Notes: generated by a model not told the origin, from the letters alone. A stretch of DNA of 64,000 nucleotides from Epiperipatus broadwayi (GCA_028023455.1 JAQFVV010000348.1:682001-746000); one strand, 5' to 3'; positions 44,561 through 58,117 are shown, numbered from the stretch's first letter. Program-made: numbers and translations.

Positions 44561-46294
44561 CCTGTAGAATAAAAGTTAATTAAAAGAAATATGGGATAGG
44601 AATGTGAATCACTAATGGTCTGAAAAAAATTCTCAAATAGATTTAAAAAGATTAATTAAGCTAATTAAAATTGTAAAATCAATAGTTTCTAGAGGGGACC
44701 CTGTAATGGAGGGGGATATATAAATGCTGATCGGGTGATATAGGGGCATTCAATTCATTTTGATTTTTTTAAGGAGTGAGAAAGACATAGAGTTGAGTTT
44801 TGAAAAATACTGACCAAAGGTAATAGACATTAAGATATTTTTTAATGTTTGTCTATGGAGTGCTGGCCGGGAAGAAATAGAAATTAATTCAATTCGTTCA
44901 TGCCAAGTAAAAAGTTTCGAGAAGCAATTTGGGAAAGTAAGCAATAGCCCTGAGCAAGCGGGAGAATTAAAAGTTATACCAAGCTGTAGTCATATCCAAT
45001 CTTAAGGAATAAAATTGCAAATGGAAATATAGAAGGGAATTGGAGATGTGACCAGGAAATAGTAACCCGAAAGAAAGAGATTCGATGAAGAGATATTGTA
45101 AATTATTTAAATAAATAGAAGAATGATACCTCCAATCTTAACCGGAACACCTTTGAAATAGAAACCAAACATGTCCAACCACAGCAGGAAGATCAAGACG
45201 ATGCAGTTAAAATAAATTAAATCCGAAGTGCAGCCTAACATTATGGGAAGAATGAAATCAAGACTGATTCATTGCCCAAGCAAACATGGAGTAGAGGACC
45301 CAATTTGGTGCATTCACACTACTCAAAGGCAATGTAGCCACCAAGTTATGTGACTCTCTGCCCCTACAAAGTATAGCTGTCTATGAACAATTTTGCCAAC
45401 CATCCATGGAAGAGACCCTTGCAGTCACCTGCTCATGATTTATGTATCTCCTTCAAAAGCCCTCAGCCTGGAGAGAAACGAAGCCTTCAGGAAGTAAACT
45501 CATTTATATTTCTAAATATTTTTTTTTCTTGTTGTTTTATTTAAATATTTCTTACTAAAGATTTTTTTTCTTTTTATTGTTATATTTATACATTGATAGT
45601 GTTGAATTACATAATATTTTATATATATTTTATCAGTACTCATCTTTTAGCTAAAGATACCGCTCTATGGCGTGGTTTTCGCGGCAAAACACATAAAAAT
45701 GCTGTTTCCGCGGCCGACACATTCAAACCCGCATTTTCTATAATACAACTTTTTTGTTGTGCTACAGAATGCAGGCCACTATGTTGTGTCGCAGTATAGC
45801 ATTTATGTTGCATAGCAGCAAATACATTTTCCGAATTCGCACAATTTATAAAATAATTACGGCTTGATGAGAGTTTGTATTTGAATTGTATTGACATGTT
45901 GTTTTCATTGGATTTTTTTTATTTTAAACTATTGAAATGTTCAAACTTTTTAAAACAATAATTATAAGACTTTTTACAATGTACTGTATTGAACTTTTAT
46001 TTGGGAAAATATTAAATATCTATGTTTTTATTGACTTGCAATTAGGTAACGTGTCAAGTAACGTACTGTTAGTAACATTCCACGAGACAAAGAAGTTAAA
46101 AAGAGCAGTATGAAAAAAATATCCAGTACAGTTTTGTAAATTTAATAAAAATCAAATATTAGAAACATGTTTAATAAGTAAAGAAGACATTTGTATGTGT
46201 TTGTTGTTGTTTAAAAAAGTTTGAGTTTCTTTCTTCTGTCCGAGTATGGTTACAATTTTGAATTTTTTTATTTTATCATTACAAACAAACAGAA

Positions 46295-46440
46295 CACTAA
46301 CCCTAAAACTAACCCTAAACTAATCCTAAAACTAACCCTAAAACTAACCCTAAACCTAACCCTAAACTAACCCTAAACTAACCCTAAAACAAACCCTAAA
46401 CCTAACCCTAAACTAACCCTAAAACTAACCCTAAATCTAA
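46295..46440 (-). repeat. interstitial telomere-like array
   Basis: About twelve units of 11-12 bp, ctaaccctaaa(a), with small variants. The complementary strand is TTTAGGGTTAG-like. It is a mixture of the TTAGGG type with an extra TTTAG spacing rather than pure telomere repeats. It lies inside the insertion at 45639-46862. Confidence 0.88.
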
Positions 46441-46499
46441 CTGTAACAACTTTTACTTTTATTACAATTATTATTTTTTAGTTAAACAACAACAAAAAA

Positions 46500-46630
46500 A
46501 GTCGTAACGCAAGTAAAAAAATATCCGATAGAAAATTGATAAAAAAAAAAAGCCATAACAAAAGTAAAAAAAATATCCGATAGAAAATTGATAAAAAAAG
46601 CCGTAACACAATTTAAAAAGTATACGATAT
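46500..46630 (+). repeat. ~50-bp tandem repeat, three copies
   Basis: The phrase gtaaaaaaatatccgataga occurs with gtcgtaac, gccataac and gccgtaac heads, giving three increasingly diverged copies. It is part of the insertion at 45639-46862. Confidence 0.8.
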
Positions 46631-49600
46631 AAAAAACACGAATGAAATTGTAATTCGTTGATTTGATTTTACATTTATTATTATCATTTAAAATGTATAC
46701 ATTAATAAAAAATAATGTTTTGTTTTTATTTTCACATTACAAAAAAGCACAGAAAAATTATTAAAATCAACGGCCCGTGGATGTTCATATTTTATAGTTT
46801 TAGCTTGAAAATGGCACCATCCAATGGCATCTTTATCTATAATACAAGCACCTAAAAACACCATTTTATCAGTAGTTTTTTTTATTTTTTATATTAATTA
46901 TATGCGTGATTCAATATAATATTTAACTTACCAAGATAAATTTTAGTATGTCGCAAATGACTTAGATCAAAGATTTATGGTAGGTAGATTTACTCTTAAA
47001 GTTATATACACGCAAGTGTTAGGCATTAACCTATTTGCCCACTTTAGTCTTATTTTATTAAACAACTATTCGCTATGTGCAGGATCAGAATACAATTAAC
47101 AAATTTTCTTTTCTTTAAGAATATATCTACATAAAAAGGGTAATCAAATCTACCTACCCATATAATTTAATGACCATGGAATGTGGGAAATTCATTTAAA
47201 CAACTTTCTTTATCTGTTTAATCTGCCACGTGCAGGACTCAATACATCATAACTTACTGTGAATTCATTTCCATTCGTATAAATTTATTCTATCCGCTAA
47301 GTGCAGGATCAGTTTAATAATAATAAAAAATTAAAAAAAGAAATAAATAAGTAAATTAGTTCCCTATTTTCAGTGATCCGCTACATGCAGGATCGATTGA
47401 GGAACTCTCCATATTCAAATAGTATAATTTGTGGTCGAATGATTATATCAAATAATAATGAAGTCTTTATTAGATTCATAAAAAAAAGAGGCAGAGAGTT
47501 GTTTTATGAAATACGTACCCACCATGGCCACTATGAATTGTAATAGCATATAGAATAATCTATTCTATACAATGCTTCAGGGTGTGCAAGCGAAGGTGAA
47601 ACTCAGACCATTCTATCCCATTTGGTAAATTATTTAAAAATTATGAAGTCAGGGTTTTAATTAATATTTCTTTTGTGTGCTTCATATTTTTGTAATTTTT
47701 TTGTTTATTTGCAATCTTATAAGATAATCAAGGGCTTAATAAATACAGACATATAATATTAAAATTTTAGCATTGTGCAGAATAAAAGTTAATTAAAAGA
47801 AGTAAGGGATAGGAATGTGAATCGCTAATGGTCTGAAAAAAATCCTCAAATAGATTTAAAAAGATAGGAAAACCTTTGATAAGACAAAATAGCTTTAATT
47901 AAAGTAATTAAAATTGTAAATAGTTTGTAGAGGGGACCCTGTAATGTGGGGGGGGAGTATATAAATGCTGATCAGGTGATATAGGGGTATTCAATTCACT
48001 TTAATTTTTTTCAAGAAGTGAGAAAGACATAGAGTTGAGTTTTGAAAAATGCTGACCAAAGGTAATAGACATTAAGATATTTTTTAATGTTTGTCTACGG
48101 AGTGCTGGCTGGGAAGAAATAAAAATTAATTCGATTTGTTCAGGCCAAGCAGAAAGTTTCAAGAAGCAATTTGGAAAAGAAAGCAAGAATACACAATAGC
48201 CCTGAGCAAGCGGGAGAATTAAAAGTTATACCAAGCTGTAGTCATATCCAATCCTAAGGAATAAAATTGAAAATGAAAATATAGAAGGGAATTGAGGATG
48301 TGACCAGGAAATAGTAAGCCAAAAGAAAGAGATTCGATGAAGAGATATTGTAAATTATTTAAATAAATAGGATAACAATTTCAACGATATTTCCAATCTT
48401 AACCGGAACACCTTTGAAATAGAAACCAAAGACGTCCAACCACAGCATGAAGATTAAGAGAACGCAGTTAAAATAAATTAAATCTAAAGTGCAGCCTAAC
48501 ATTATGGGGAGAATGAAATCAAGATTGATTCATATTGCCCAAGCAAACATGGAGTAGAGGACCCAATTTGGTACATTTACACTACTCAAAGCTGATGTAG
48601 CACCAAGCTATGTGACTCTCTGCCCCTACAAAGTACATCTGTCTACAAACAATTTTTCCAACCATTCATGGAAGAGACCCTTACAGTCACCTGCTTGCAA
48701 TTTATGTATCTCCTTCAAAAGCCTCAGCCTGGAGAAAAATAGAGCCTTTGGGAAGTAAACTCATTTATATTTCTAAATATATATATATATATATTGTTGT
48801 TTTATTTAAATATTTCTTACTAACAATTTTTTTTCTTTTTATTGTTACATCTATACTATGATAGTGTTGAAATACGTAATATTTTATATATATTTTATCA
48901 GTAGTTTATATATATACTAATTATATGCGTAATTCAATATAATATTTAACTTACCAAGATAAATTTTAGTATGTTGCAAATGACTTAGATCAAAGATTTA
49001 TGGGAGGTAGATTTACTCTTAAAGTTATATACACACAAGTGGTAAGGCATTAGCCTATTCGCCCACTTTAGTCTTGTTTTATTAAACAACTATCTGCTAC
49101 AGGTAGGATCAGAATACAATTAACAAATTTTATTTTCTTTAAGAATATATTTACATAAAAAGGTAATCAAATCTACCTACCCATATAATTTAATGACCAT
49201 GGAATGCATGCGATTCATTTAAACAACTTTCTTTATCTGTTTAATCCACCATGTGCAGCATTCAATACATCATAACTTCCCATGAATTCATTTCCATTCA
49301 TATAAATTTATTCTATCCATCAAGAGCAGGATCAGTTTAATAATAATAATAAAAAAAGGAATAAATAAGTAAATTAGTTCCCTATTTTCAGTAATCCGTT
49401 ACATGCAGGATCAATTGAGGAACTCTCCATATTCAAATAGTATAATTTGCAGTCGAATGATTATATCAAATAATAATGAAGTCTTTATTAGATTCATAAA
49501 AAAAAAAGAGACAGAGAGTTGTTTTATGAAACTCATACCCACCATGGCCAATATGAATTGTAATAATGTATAGAATAATCTATCCCATATAATGCTTCAG

Positions 49601-49799
49601 GATGTGCAAGCAAAGGTGAAACTCAGACCATTTTATCCTATTTGGTAAATTATTTAAAAATTATGAAGTCAGGGTTTTAATTAATATTTCTTTTGTATGC
49701 TTCATATTTTTGTGTTTTTTTTTGTTTATTTGTAATCTTATAAGTTAATCAAGGGTTTAATAAATATGGAGATATAATATTAAAATTTTAGCATTGTGC

Positions 49800-52612
49800 C
49801 ATGTCTTATCATTTATCCTCCTTTGTTAGCTAAGCAACACACCACTTTCCTGAGATAAAGAGTAGATGAGCTAGTCTGGGATTAATCTTTATTGGGACCA
49901 AGAATAATTCATTAGAACATCCATATTTCTATTGATTTATTAACTAGAACATCCATATTTCTATTGATTTTATTAAGTAAAAAGGGGCTAATCCTAATCT
50001 AAATTATGCAGTCATATCCCTCTGGGAAGGGAGCAATCTTTTTCTAGAGGTGGTGCATAAAGGTCTTGGTGAACTGGACCTTTCAAAGGTATGAATGTAA
50101 TAATTTCTTCTTAGTATGCAATTCGAGAAATTAATAAATCATAGTATCTAATTGAATGTCTATAATCATGGCTTGGTTGCATAACATGCATTTCATGTTC
50201 AATGCGGGTATATGGAAAGTGTAAACAACCAAGAGGTTGGACCAGTACAATATATATATGCATTTAACAACGTGTATGTTGCAAGTGTTACAATATATAT
50301 ATATATAAATTAATTATTTTAACTTTTGTTTGGAAAATAGATTTGGCAATAAAAGAATGAATTAATGCATCATAGGTAAATTATCTGTCACACAAAAAGG
50401 GATATTTTTATATAGCCACACTATGCTCCAATATTAAACGGCTTATAAGTCCTTCTAGCATCAAGTACTGGTTTTTATTAAACATCCTTTTTTTTCTTTC
50501 ACCTGTGCAATTCATTGACTCATTAGTACACTTTACTTTCAGTTCCCTACAATATTTGTGCCCCTCTTTATACATCTTTTGTAACACCACCATAATTAAC
50601 ATTGCAGACCAAAATTAGAACTATCACATTTAAAAACAATAATCTTCTCTAACGAAAATCTACATTCTAAACCAAATTTAAAATTATTATATCTGAAAAA
50701 CATGATAATCTCTTGTAATGAATGTCTGGATTGTCTTACATAAGATTTTCATTAAACTTTCTTTTAATTAAATATTTCTTAATTAAAGATTTTTAATCAC
50801 TAATTTAATTTTTTTTTCTCTTTATTTTTTTTAACTATTGCATAAAGATAATATACAAAACATCTAACACAAATATATGTATAGTGTAACATTTTACTTT
50901 GCTGTTTTTAAGAAGGATTTAAATTTTACACAATGATCAAAATTTTAAATTTATAAAACATACAATTGTATTAATATTTATTTTTAAGTTATATCAGGTA
51001 TTAAAAGCTTAATCTCTACAAGTGCAAGATTTTATCAAGTTAATCAATAGACACCTTTTATAATAGTCATACATACTTTAAAAGTTATATTTATTTCAAT
51101 AGTAATTTTATTTAATAGTAAAAGCATATTTAAGTTATATTTGTCCAAATTTATAATATTAATCAAATGTTATAATAGCTAGAATCGGAATATCTCTTTA
51201 ATTTTCAGTATATTGGCTCTTTACAAATATGGCAGTGGGGTGGGGGTGGGGGGTTGCAGTGTCTTATTAAATAATAATAATTACATTTCACTTTCTTGTT
51301 GAAAATAATATTTTATTTAAATCGAGAATAATAAGATTTAATATAATAATTTTACATAGTGATAATTTTATTTTTAATGTAATTATTAATTATGTATTTT
51401 AAAGATGAATAAATAATTAATACAAAGAACAAAATTTTATAATTATTTTTCATTTAAAAGCAATTAAATTTAATAATTAACTGTGGAAATATTTTATTAT
51501 TAGTGCTTAAAACTGTTTAGAATGTTTTGTAATTAAATATTCATTGTAAGATGATTTTGAGAATTAACTAATGAGCGCTAAGTCTGAAGTTTTTTTAAAT
51601 AAAAAAATTCAAGCAGACAAGAATTAAGACAATTGATTAAAATAGTGTTGCTATTAGTTCTTTAAAACTTGAAGATTTTTTAAATATTTTATTTTAAATT
51701 CATTAAAAGTTACTTTCAATAAGCTGAATAATTATATAAGATATCTAAAAAGGATTATAAGTGACAATGGAATAAATTAAAGGATTACTCCGCAGGAACT
51801 AATTTGACATCTTGAACATCAAATTATAGTCAAGATATGGCTGCTATTAAAAGTAAAAAGAAATAGTTATTATTATTGTTATTCATGGAAAAAGATTATC
51901 ACAAGTTACAGATCTTATTGCATAAAAAATGTTTGGTTATCTCTTTTATATTAATGAGTTTAACAATTAATTTAGTAAGGAACTTTTATTTATTGAAAAG
52001 GAACAATCATTATAAAATTGTAAAAGTATTTTACAGAACTTTAAGTTAGTTACTTAATAGTTATGTATTTATTTTAAAAGCATTATATTGGATTAAGTAA
52101 CTTATATGCTAAAATAAAGTTAAAATTTAATTAGAAGAATAAATCAGATGTACTTTTATTAACAATGAAAGAATTTTGCCAGAATAATTGATGTTTTATT
52201 ATAGTATATTAAAAAAAGAATAGTGCTAAAGTAATTCTTGCTTCTAAGAAAAGAATATGAGAAAATATGAATTATAATATTGTAATAAAGTAGAACTAAT
52301 TGATATAAGTGTATAGTATAAATAAAATAGCTAAGGAAATATGAACATATAAAAGTTAAAATTATTACTGAGAACAGACAAACTAATTATATGTTGTACT
52401 CCCAATGGGTAATGAAAGTAAGAGACTAATATTTAGTATTTGAAGAAATATTATAAAATAATTAAATATTTAAGATATTTTTAAAGTGCATTAAAATAAC
52501 ATACAGGATCCTATAATAATATAGGAAAGTGCTCAAGAATCCATACACTCGGGTCTCTTTTTATGCAGATTTTCTAAATGTGAGTTTGAAGTTATGCAAT
52601 TCATGTTTCTTC
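49800..52612 (+). other. DNAH7: intron DNA, nothing recognised
   Basis: AT-rich sequence. A ~33-bp tandem duplication (tagaacatccatatttctat) lies at about 49914-49980, and a G-rich run (ggtggggtgggggtgggggg) near 51235-51256. No gene or element is recognised. Confidence 0.5.
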
Positions 52613-55600
52613 TTAATATCTTTTTATGCGATAAGGTTCATCATCAACATCAGCCGTTATCAGTCCACTGCAGGATGAAGGTCTCTCCAAGTTCAATCCA
52701 TTTTTTTTCCTATCTTTAGTGTCTCTTCTCCACATTACCCCTGCACACTTTCTTGTTTCATCCATCCATCTCACATGTGGTCTCTTTCTGGGTCTTTTAC
52801 AATCTCTTGGAATCCAGTTTAAAATTTCAATTGTCCATCTATTATCATCTCTTCTAACAATGTGTCCAGCCCAACTCCACTTTAGTCTTTTAATTTTTTC
52901 AATGAAGTCAGTAACACCCATTTGTTCTCTTACCCATACATTGCGTTTTCGATCCCTTCTTGTTACTCCCAACATGCATCTCTCCATACTTCTTTGAGTG
53001 GTCTGAAGTCTCTGTATTGCTCTTCTATTAAGTGTCCAAGTCTCAGATCCATAAGTAAGCATGGGCAAAACACATTTATTAAAAACCTTCCTTTTCAAAC
53101 ACATAGGCATATTTCCTTTTAGTATCAAGTTATTTCTACCAAAAGCACTCCAACCAAGTTTAATTCTATGATTAATTTCATCCATTATATTTCCATCTGT
53201 ATTAATAATCTGACCAAGGTAATTGTAACTGTTAACTTCTTCTAACTCATCATAATCAATCTTTATTTTCATATTTTGAGAAAATCTATTAAACATTACT
53301 TTAGTCTTTTTAACATTTATCTTTAGTCCTACTTTCCTACTTTCATCTGATAACTCCTGCAACATTTCCTGTAGCTCTAAAGCATTATTTGCAAAAACAA
53401 CTACATCATCTGCAAAATCTAAATGACTTAAATAATCTCCATTTACTTTCACTCCTTTAGCTTCCCATTTTAATCCACAAAATACTTCTTTGCAGTACTG
53501 CTGTAAAAGTTTTGGAGATATGGAGTCACCCTATCTTACACCCTTTTCAATGTTGATTTTCCTACTATCATTATGTAATCTAATTGTTGCTGTTGCATTT
53601 TTATAAATATTCTTTAAAATATGACAATATCCTGGATCTACACCTTGATGATCCAATGCTTTAATCACTGAAGAAATGTTTATAGAATCAAATGCCTTTT
53701 CATAGTCTACAAATCCTAAGCATAATGGCAACTCATATTCATTTGTCCTTTCTATAATTTCTCTCAATACCTGGATATGATCTACTGTACTAAAACCACT
53801 TTTAAATCCAGCTTGTTCTCTTGGTTGGTGGAAATCCAGTGTTTTCTGTAGACGAGTTGTAATTATCTTAGTAAAAATTTTGTATAAAACTGATAAAAGA
53901 CTGATAGGTCTGTAATTTCTAATATCTTCTTTATCACCTTTTTTAAATATTAATATTATTACTGCATTCTTCCAATCATCTGGTACATCTTTATCATTTA
54001 GACATTTGGTATATAATTTTGCTAAAAAAATTTCTATTTCTTCACCTGCTTCTTTTAATATATCAATTATAATTCCATCATTACCTGGAGCCTTCCCTTT
54101 CTTCATAAATTTAATTGCATGTCTCACTTCCTCATTCAAAATTCTGGGCAATTCGGAAGATATAATAGGTATAGGAGGCACTTGTTCTTTATTACTATAT
54201 AATTCTTGATAGAAGTCTTCTACACATTTCATGATGTCATCTCTCTTTTTAGTAATAATGCCATCTTTTTTTCTTATTGCAGATATAAATTTCCTACCAA
54301 TACCAAAATGTTGTTTTACACTCTTTAGACTTTTATTCTCTTCTACAGCTTTCCTTGCTAGTTCACAATTATACTTTCTTATATCATTTTCAACTCTTTT
54401 CTGCACCATTTTACAAAATTCGAGATATTCAATCTTTTTTAATGCATCATTGTTGTATATCCTCATATTCCTTCTTTTCTTCATAAATTCTCTAGTCTCA
54501 GTAGAAATTTTATTGGTCAATTGCTGCTTTTTTCTACCAGCTATCTTTGTTGCAGTTTTTAAAAGTGTATCACTTATTTTCCTATTAATGTCATTCAAAT
54601 CTGAATCATGTTCAAAATCTACTAATACTTGAAACCGATTTGTAAGTTCTAATTTAAATTCATTAGAATGTTTCTGAAGATTAGGAATATCAACTGTAAA
54701 TATTGTTTTCCTTAATAATTTTTGTCTCTCCAGTTTTGCATTAACATGTATCTTACATCTTACTAATCGATGATCACTTCCTGTGTTAAATTTATTAAGA
54801 ACATTACAATCTTGAAATATATATTTTCTGTTAGTCAAAATATAATCCAATTCTGCTGTACCTTCATTTGGATGCTTCCATGTCCATTTCCTTTTAACAT
54901 TTTTCTCAAAAAAAGAATTCATAATATAAAGTTTTTCTTTTTCTGCAAACTCCACAAGTCTATGTCCTCTCTCATTTCTATTACCATAACCAAAATTACC
55001 TACAGCATTTTCATCTTTCATTTGTTTACCAATTCTAGCATTAAAGTCTCCCATAACAATTTTAAAATGTTGTTTACTCTGATCAAAAGCCTTTTGTACA
55101 TCCATATAAAAATCTTCTATAACTTCATCACTGTGAGAACTTGTTGGGGCATAAACCTGAATTATCTGCATTTGGTATCTGCTATTAAGTTGTAAAACTA
55201 ATCTTGCCACTCTGTCTGATACACCATCAATCTCCACAATGTTATTCTTCCATTTTTTATTTATAATGAATCCTACTCCACTTGTATTTCCAATATTTGT
55301 GCCTTTATAGTAGAGTATATGTCCACTTTTTAAATCAATTGTTTCTTCACCTTTTCTTCTAACTTCACAAAGTCCAATAATGTGCCATTTAATATAAGAC
55401 AGTTCTTCTTCTAACTCTTGCAATCTTCCTTCACTTGAAAGTGATCTGCAGTTGTAAGTACCTAAATAAAAAGTCGTCATCAAATGGCAGCCTGAGTCTG
55501 CAATCAGGGGATTCTTAGCATCCTTCACCTTTGGCCACCAACCGCTGCCTTGGTTGGTGACTTTACAGCCTCCTGGGAATAAGGGCCATGGTTTATTTTT

Positions 55601-55756
55601 GTCTGTCATGATTGTATATATTAGAAAAAATATTCTTAAACTCAGAGATAAAAAGCCAATAAACTCACCACGCTGGCTAATGCATGTTGGTGAGCACCGC
55701 ATCCATGTTCGTATACTATATGAATAATCACATAGTAATAACAGCTGCAATGACAA
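52613..55756 (-). pseudogene. RTE LINE endonuclease-reverse transcriptase, broken copy
   Basis: The main frame (55756-53531) contains the endonuclease (T-Y-N-C-R-S-L, G-D-F-N-A-R-I-G, G-S-D-H-R) and the first part of the reverse transcriptase up to I-E-K-G-V-R, where a stop codon at 53531-53533 replaces the Gln of R-Q-G-D-S. A one-base loss and a one-base gain just after it shift the frame over about a dozen codons. The rest, including F-A-D-D and the C-terminal W-A-G-H-I block, resumes in the original frame (53452-52613). Protein similarity to the intact copy is very high, so the decay is recent. The open frame extends 49 codons upstream of the shared Met start, within the 5' untranslated region. 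Confidence 0.92.
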
Positions 55757-55857
55757 GAATGTATGGAGTGGACATTAGGAATTTGCCCGGCTCGGTTCCT
55801 TTAAGGCTCCAAGAGGAATCAAAGAGTCTCCTTTCAGTTAATAACAAACTCCTTTCA
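52638..55857 (-). mobile_element. second RTE-type LINE copy, inactive
   Basis: Collinear with 25259-28552 on the opposite strand over the 5' untranslated region, ORF and the gatgat 3' end. The 5' limit is where it stops matching, near gaaaggag at 55850-55857. No clear target duplication was found. It lies antisense to the dynein gene. Confidence 0.9.
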
Positions 55858-55941
55858 TTTTATATACACACATTAAATTTTACATACTTTAAATGCCTGT
55901 TGGAAAAAGGTTTGGCAATAAATTTACATACCATAGATTTA

Positions 55942-56674
55942 ATAACTGAAACACAGGCTTATTATATACCTGTGTCTATATATGTAATATAGGGTATATG
56001 AGCACAGACTTTCAGATGACCCATCACTCTCCACTCTATCTAATATCACTGATACACTCAAGCAAATATATGCTGAAAAGATAAATAATCACCAATATAC
56101 GTATTTCATGCTAAACCAGCAATCATCAGTTGGTCCAGATAATCATCTCCCACACATATATACTATAAGTGCTCAGATATATATTAAGATAGACAATCTT
56201 CATACTTTAATGGACAGGCTCCAATCTACTACACCCTCCAACTCTTCAACCGTCCATCCAATTGAAAATCTGATGAAGGAATGCTCAAAGGCCACCCTGA
56301 GGCCGAGATTCTTGTCACACCCATGTTGACCTAAGGTCAATATGAACCCCACATGTACAGGACATAATCCATTTAATACATGTGCAAGGATGGGCAGATA
56401 TCTCTACTATGTAATAACTGAAACACAGGCTTATTATATACCTGTGTCTATATATGTAATATAGGGTATATGAGCATAGACTTTCAGATGACCCATCACT
56501 CTCCACTCTATCTAATATCACTGATACACTCAAGCAAATATATGCTGAAAAGATAAATAATCACCAATATACGTATTTCATGCTAAACCAGCAATCATCA
56601 GTTGGTCCAGATAATCATCTCCCACACATATATACTATAAGTGCTCAGATATATATTAAGATAGATACCCTATA
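55942..56674. mobile_element. insertion with two ~255-bp direct repeats and 14-bp target duplication
   Basis: The sequence ataccatagattta flanks it at 55928-55941 and 56675-56688. Inside, 55942-56197 and 56415-56667 are almost identical direct repeats starting ataactgaaacacaggctta. The 217-bp stretch between them is unique and GC-richer, with ctgatgaagg and ggccgagatt near 56270-56310. There is no coding capacity. A diverged single unit lies at 10690-10920. A long, variable target duplication with direct repeats at both ends fits a Penelope-like or other target-primed element better than a DNA transposon, but the family is not proven. Confidence 0.8.
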
Positions 56675-56689
56675 ATACCATAGATTTAG

Positions 56690-58117
56690 AAAGAGATAAT
56701 GAAACAGAAGGGAACCTGTTCATTTCAGGGCAAAAATGATTTGAGAAAGTCTTAAACTTTCTAATCCATTAAAAAATCATTTTCTTGTTAATGACATGAA
56801 TTATGAATGAGCTTTTAAATTCCAATGAGAGCTAAATAGTTGTATGTCTGGATATTGTGAGCTCCATAAGCAATTAGTAAAATCATCCACACAAAGTTTA
56901 ATCATTGATTACATTGTTGCACAGCATGAGACTGAAGTTGGCAATAATTCTGCTGTTTGTGTTTCCTCTTGTGATGAGTCTGATTTCTTACCAGATCACA
57001 AATGAACCCATATATTGTCAAATAGCGATAATGATTAAAATATGTATGAAAAAATGTAAAATAAATTACACATAAAAACATATTGTTTTGAATAAAATTA
57101 AATAGTTAATAAAAAAGTAAAAAAACTTTGTCTTCTATCAATTTTTTTCAAATATTTGAAATTTTTTATTAGTCATACTTTATTTCCTTATTTTTCTATG
57201 TGAATTTTAAAGTAATTTTACCTTATTGCTTTGGTTTTATGAAATTTTGAAAATTTACGGAATGTATTTCAAATTTTTCAAGGTAAGTTTAATCTATTTT
57301 TGGGCATTTTTTTATGTGGGTTTTCAGTGGAATGTATCTACCACATAAAAAGAGACCCAGGTGTATATTTTTTTATATTTTAAAATGTTGTGTTTTAAAG
57401 CAATGTGTTATTCCAGTGAGAGGAGAGAGAAAATGACAACAAAACAGGCAAGACTCTCCATACAGTATTGCCACTCAGTGCAAGCCAGAGTAATCAATGG
57501 ATGCCAGAAGTCTTGTGCATAAAAATCATCATCTAGTACCTACTCATCCACTATCCACAGATTACTTTGGGAATATAAGTCAAACTACCATATTAGATAT
57601 TTTTTTTACTGTTACGATATATACATACTTTAGTAGAGAGGCACTATCATGCAGTAGCATAGTGCATTTCTTGACAATATTTTGCATTTAAATGATGTTG
57701 GGAAGTAACTGAAGATTTTCCAACTGAGCTTAAGTTGTTGTTTTTTTAAAATATCTGTCTTACTGAAGACTTTCCAACCGAGCTTAAGTTGTTGTTTTTT
57801 TAAAATATCTGTCGTAGACCAACTTACTTAACCATCAATATTAGATATAATAGACATTTTTATCTTGAAACAAGTGTTACATTAACATAGATTGACCAGA
57901 TAAGTGTCTTTACACTCAAAATGAAATAGGAATTTAATGAAGTCTTTACCACTGTCAGATTCCCACAGGTACTGAGTCACTTTTACTTTTATATTAATTA
58001 TTTCATTTATGTATTACACTTTTTTTTGATTGGATTTATTAATTGTTTTTACAAATATTTTTTGAACAATATATATGTTTGTGAATTATTTTTAATTTAA
58101 TTAAAATGTCTTTTTAG
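56690..58117 (+). other. DNAH7: intron DNA up to the last recognised exon
   Basis: AT-rich sequence with one GC-richer patch (57400-57560) and no recognised gene. It ends in the acceptor tttttag at 58111-58117. Confidence 0.5.
57708..57815. repeat. 54-bp tandem duplication
   Basis: Two copies of a 54-bp unit with actgaagattttccaactg and aagttgttgtttttttaaaa differ at about three positions. It is a recent local duplication in the intron. Confidence 0.92.

Larger units (their letters stand above)
45639..46862. mobile_element. unclassified 1224-bp insertion with 12-bp target duplication
   Basis: The sequence attttatcagta occurs at 45627-45638 and 46863-46874, and once only at the empty site in the second unit (near 48891-48902). 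The insert opens with a GC-richer part (cgtggttttcgcggc, gtttccgcggccgacac), then AT-rich DNA, a telomere-like array, and a ~50-bp tandem repeat. There are no inverted ends, no poly(A) and no recognisable protein. A 12-bp duplication suggests a retroposed or otherwise target-primed element. Confidence 0.8.
44567..49799. repeat. ~2-kb tandem duplication (X-Y-X'-Y')
   Basis: Unit 1 runs 44567-45638 (X) plus 46863-47776 (Y), with an insertion between them. Unit 2 runs 47777-49799. Both start agaataaaagttaattaaaa and end ttttagcattgtgc, and they are collinear with scattered substitutions and indels. Matching minus-strand frames at 44750-44944 and 48001-48186 (about 60 codons, L-K-N-I-L-M-S-I-T-F-G-Q shared) are the only conserved reading frames; I do not recognise them. 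The unit has no visible terminal inverted repeats. It could be head-to-tail copies of an LTR-like or satellite unit. Confidence 0.85.

Noticed and set aside
56270-56315. Intact hammerhead ribozyme (ctgatgaagg ... ggccgaga)
   Set aside because: GAAA is replaced by GAGA, the sequence between is too long and stem I does not pair. It is kept only as a remark on the element.
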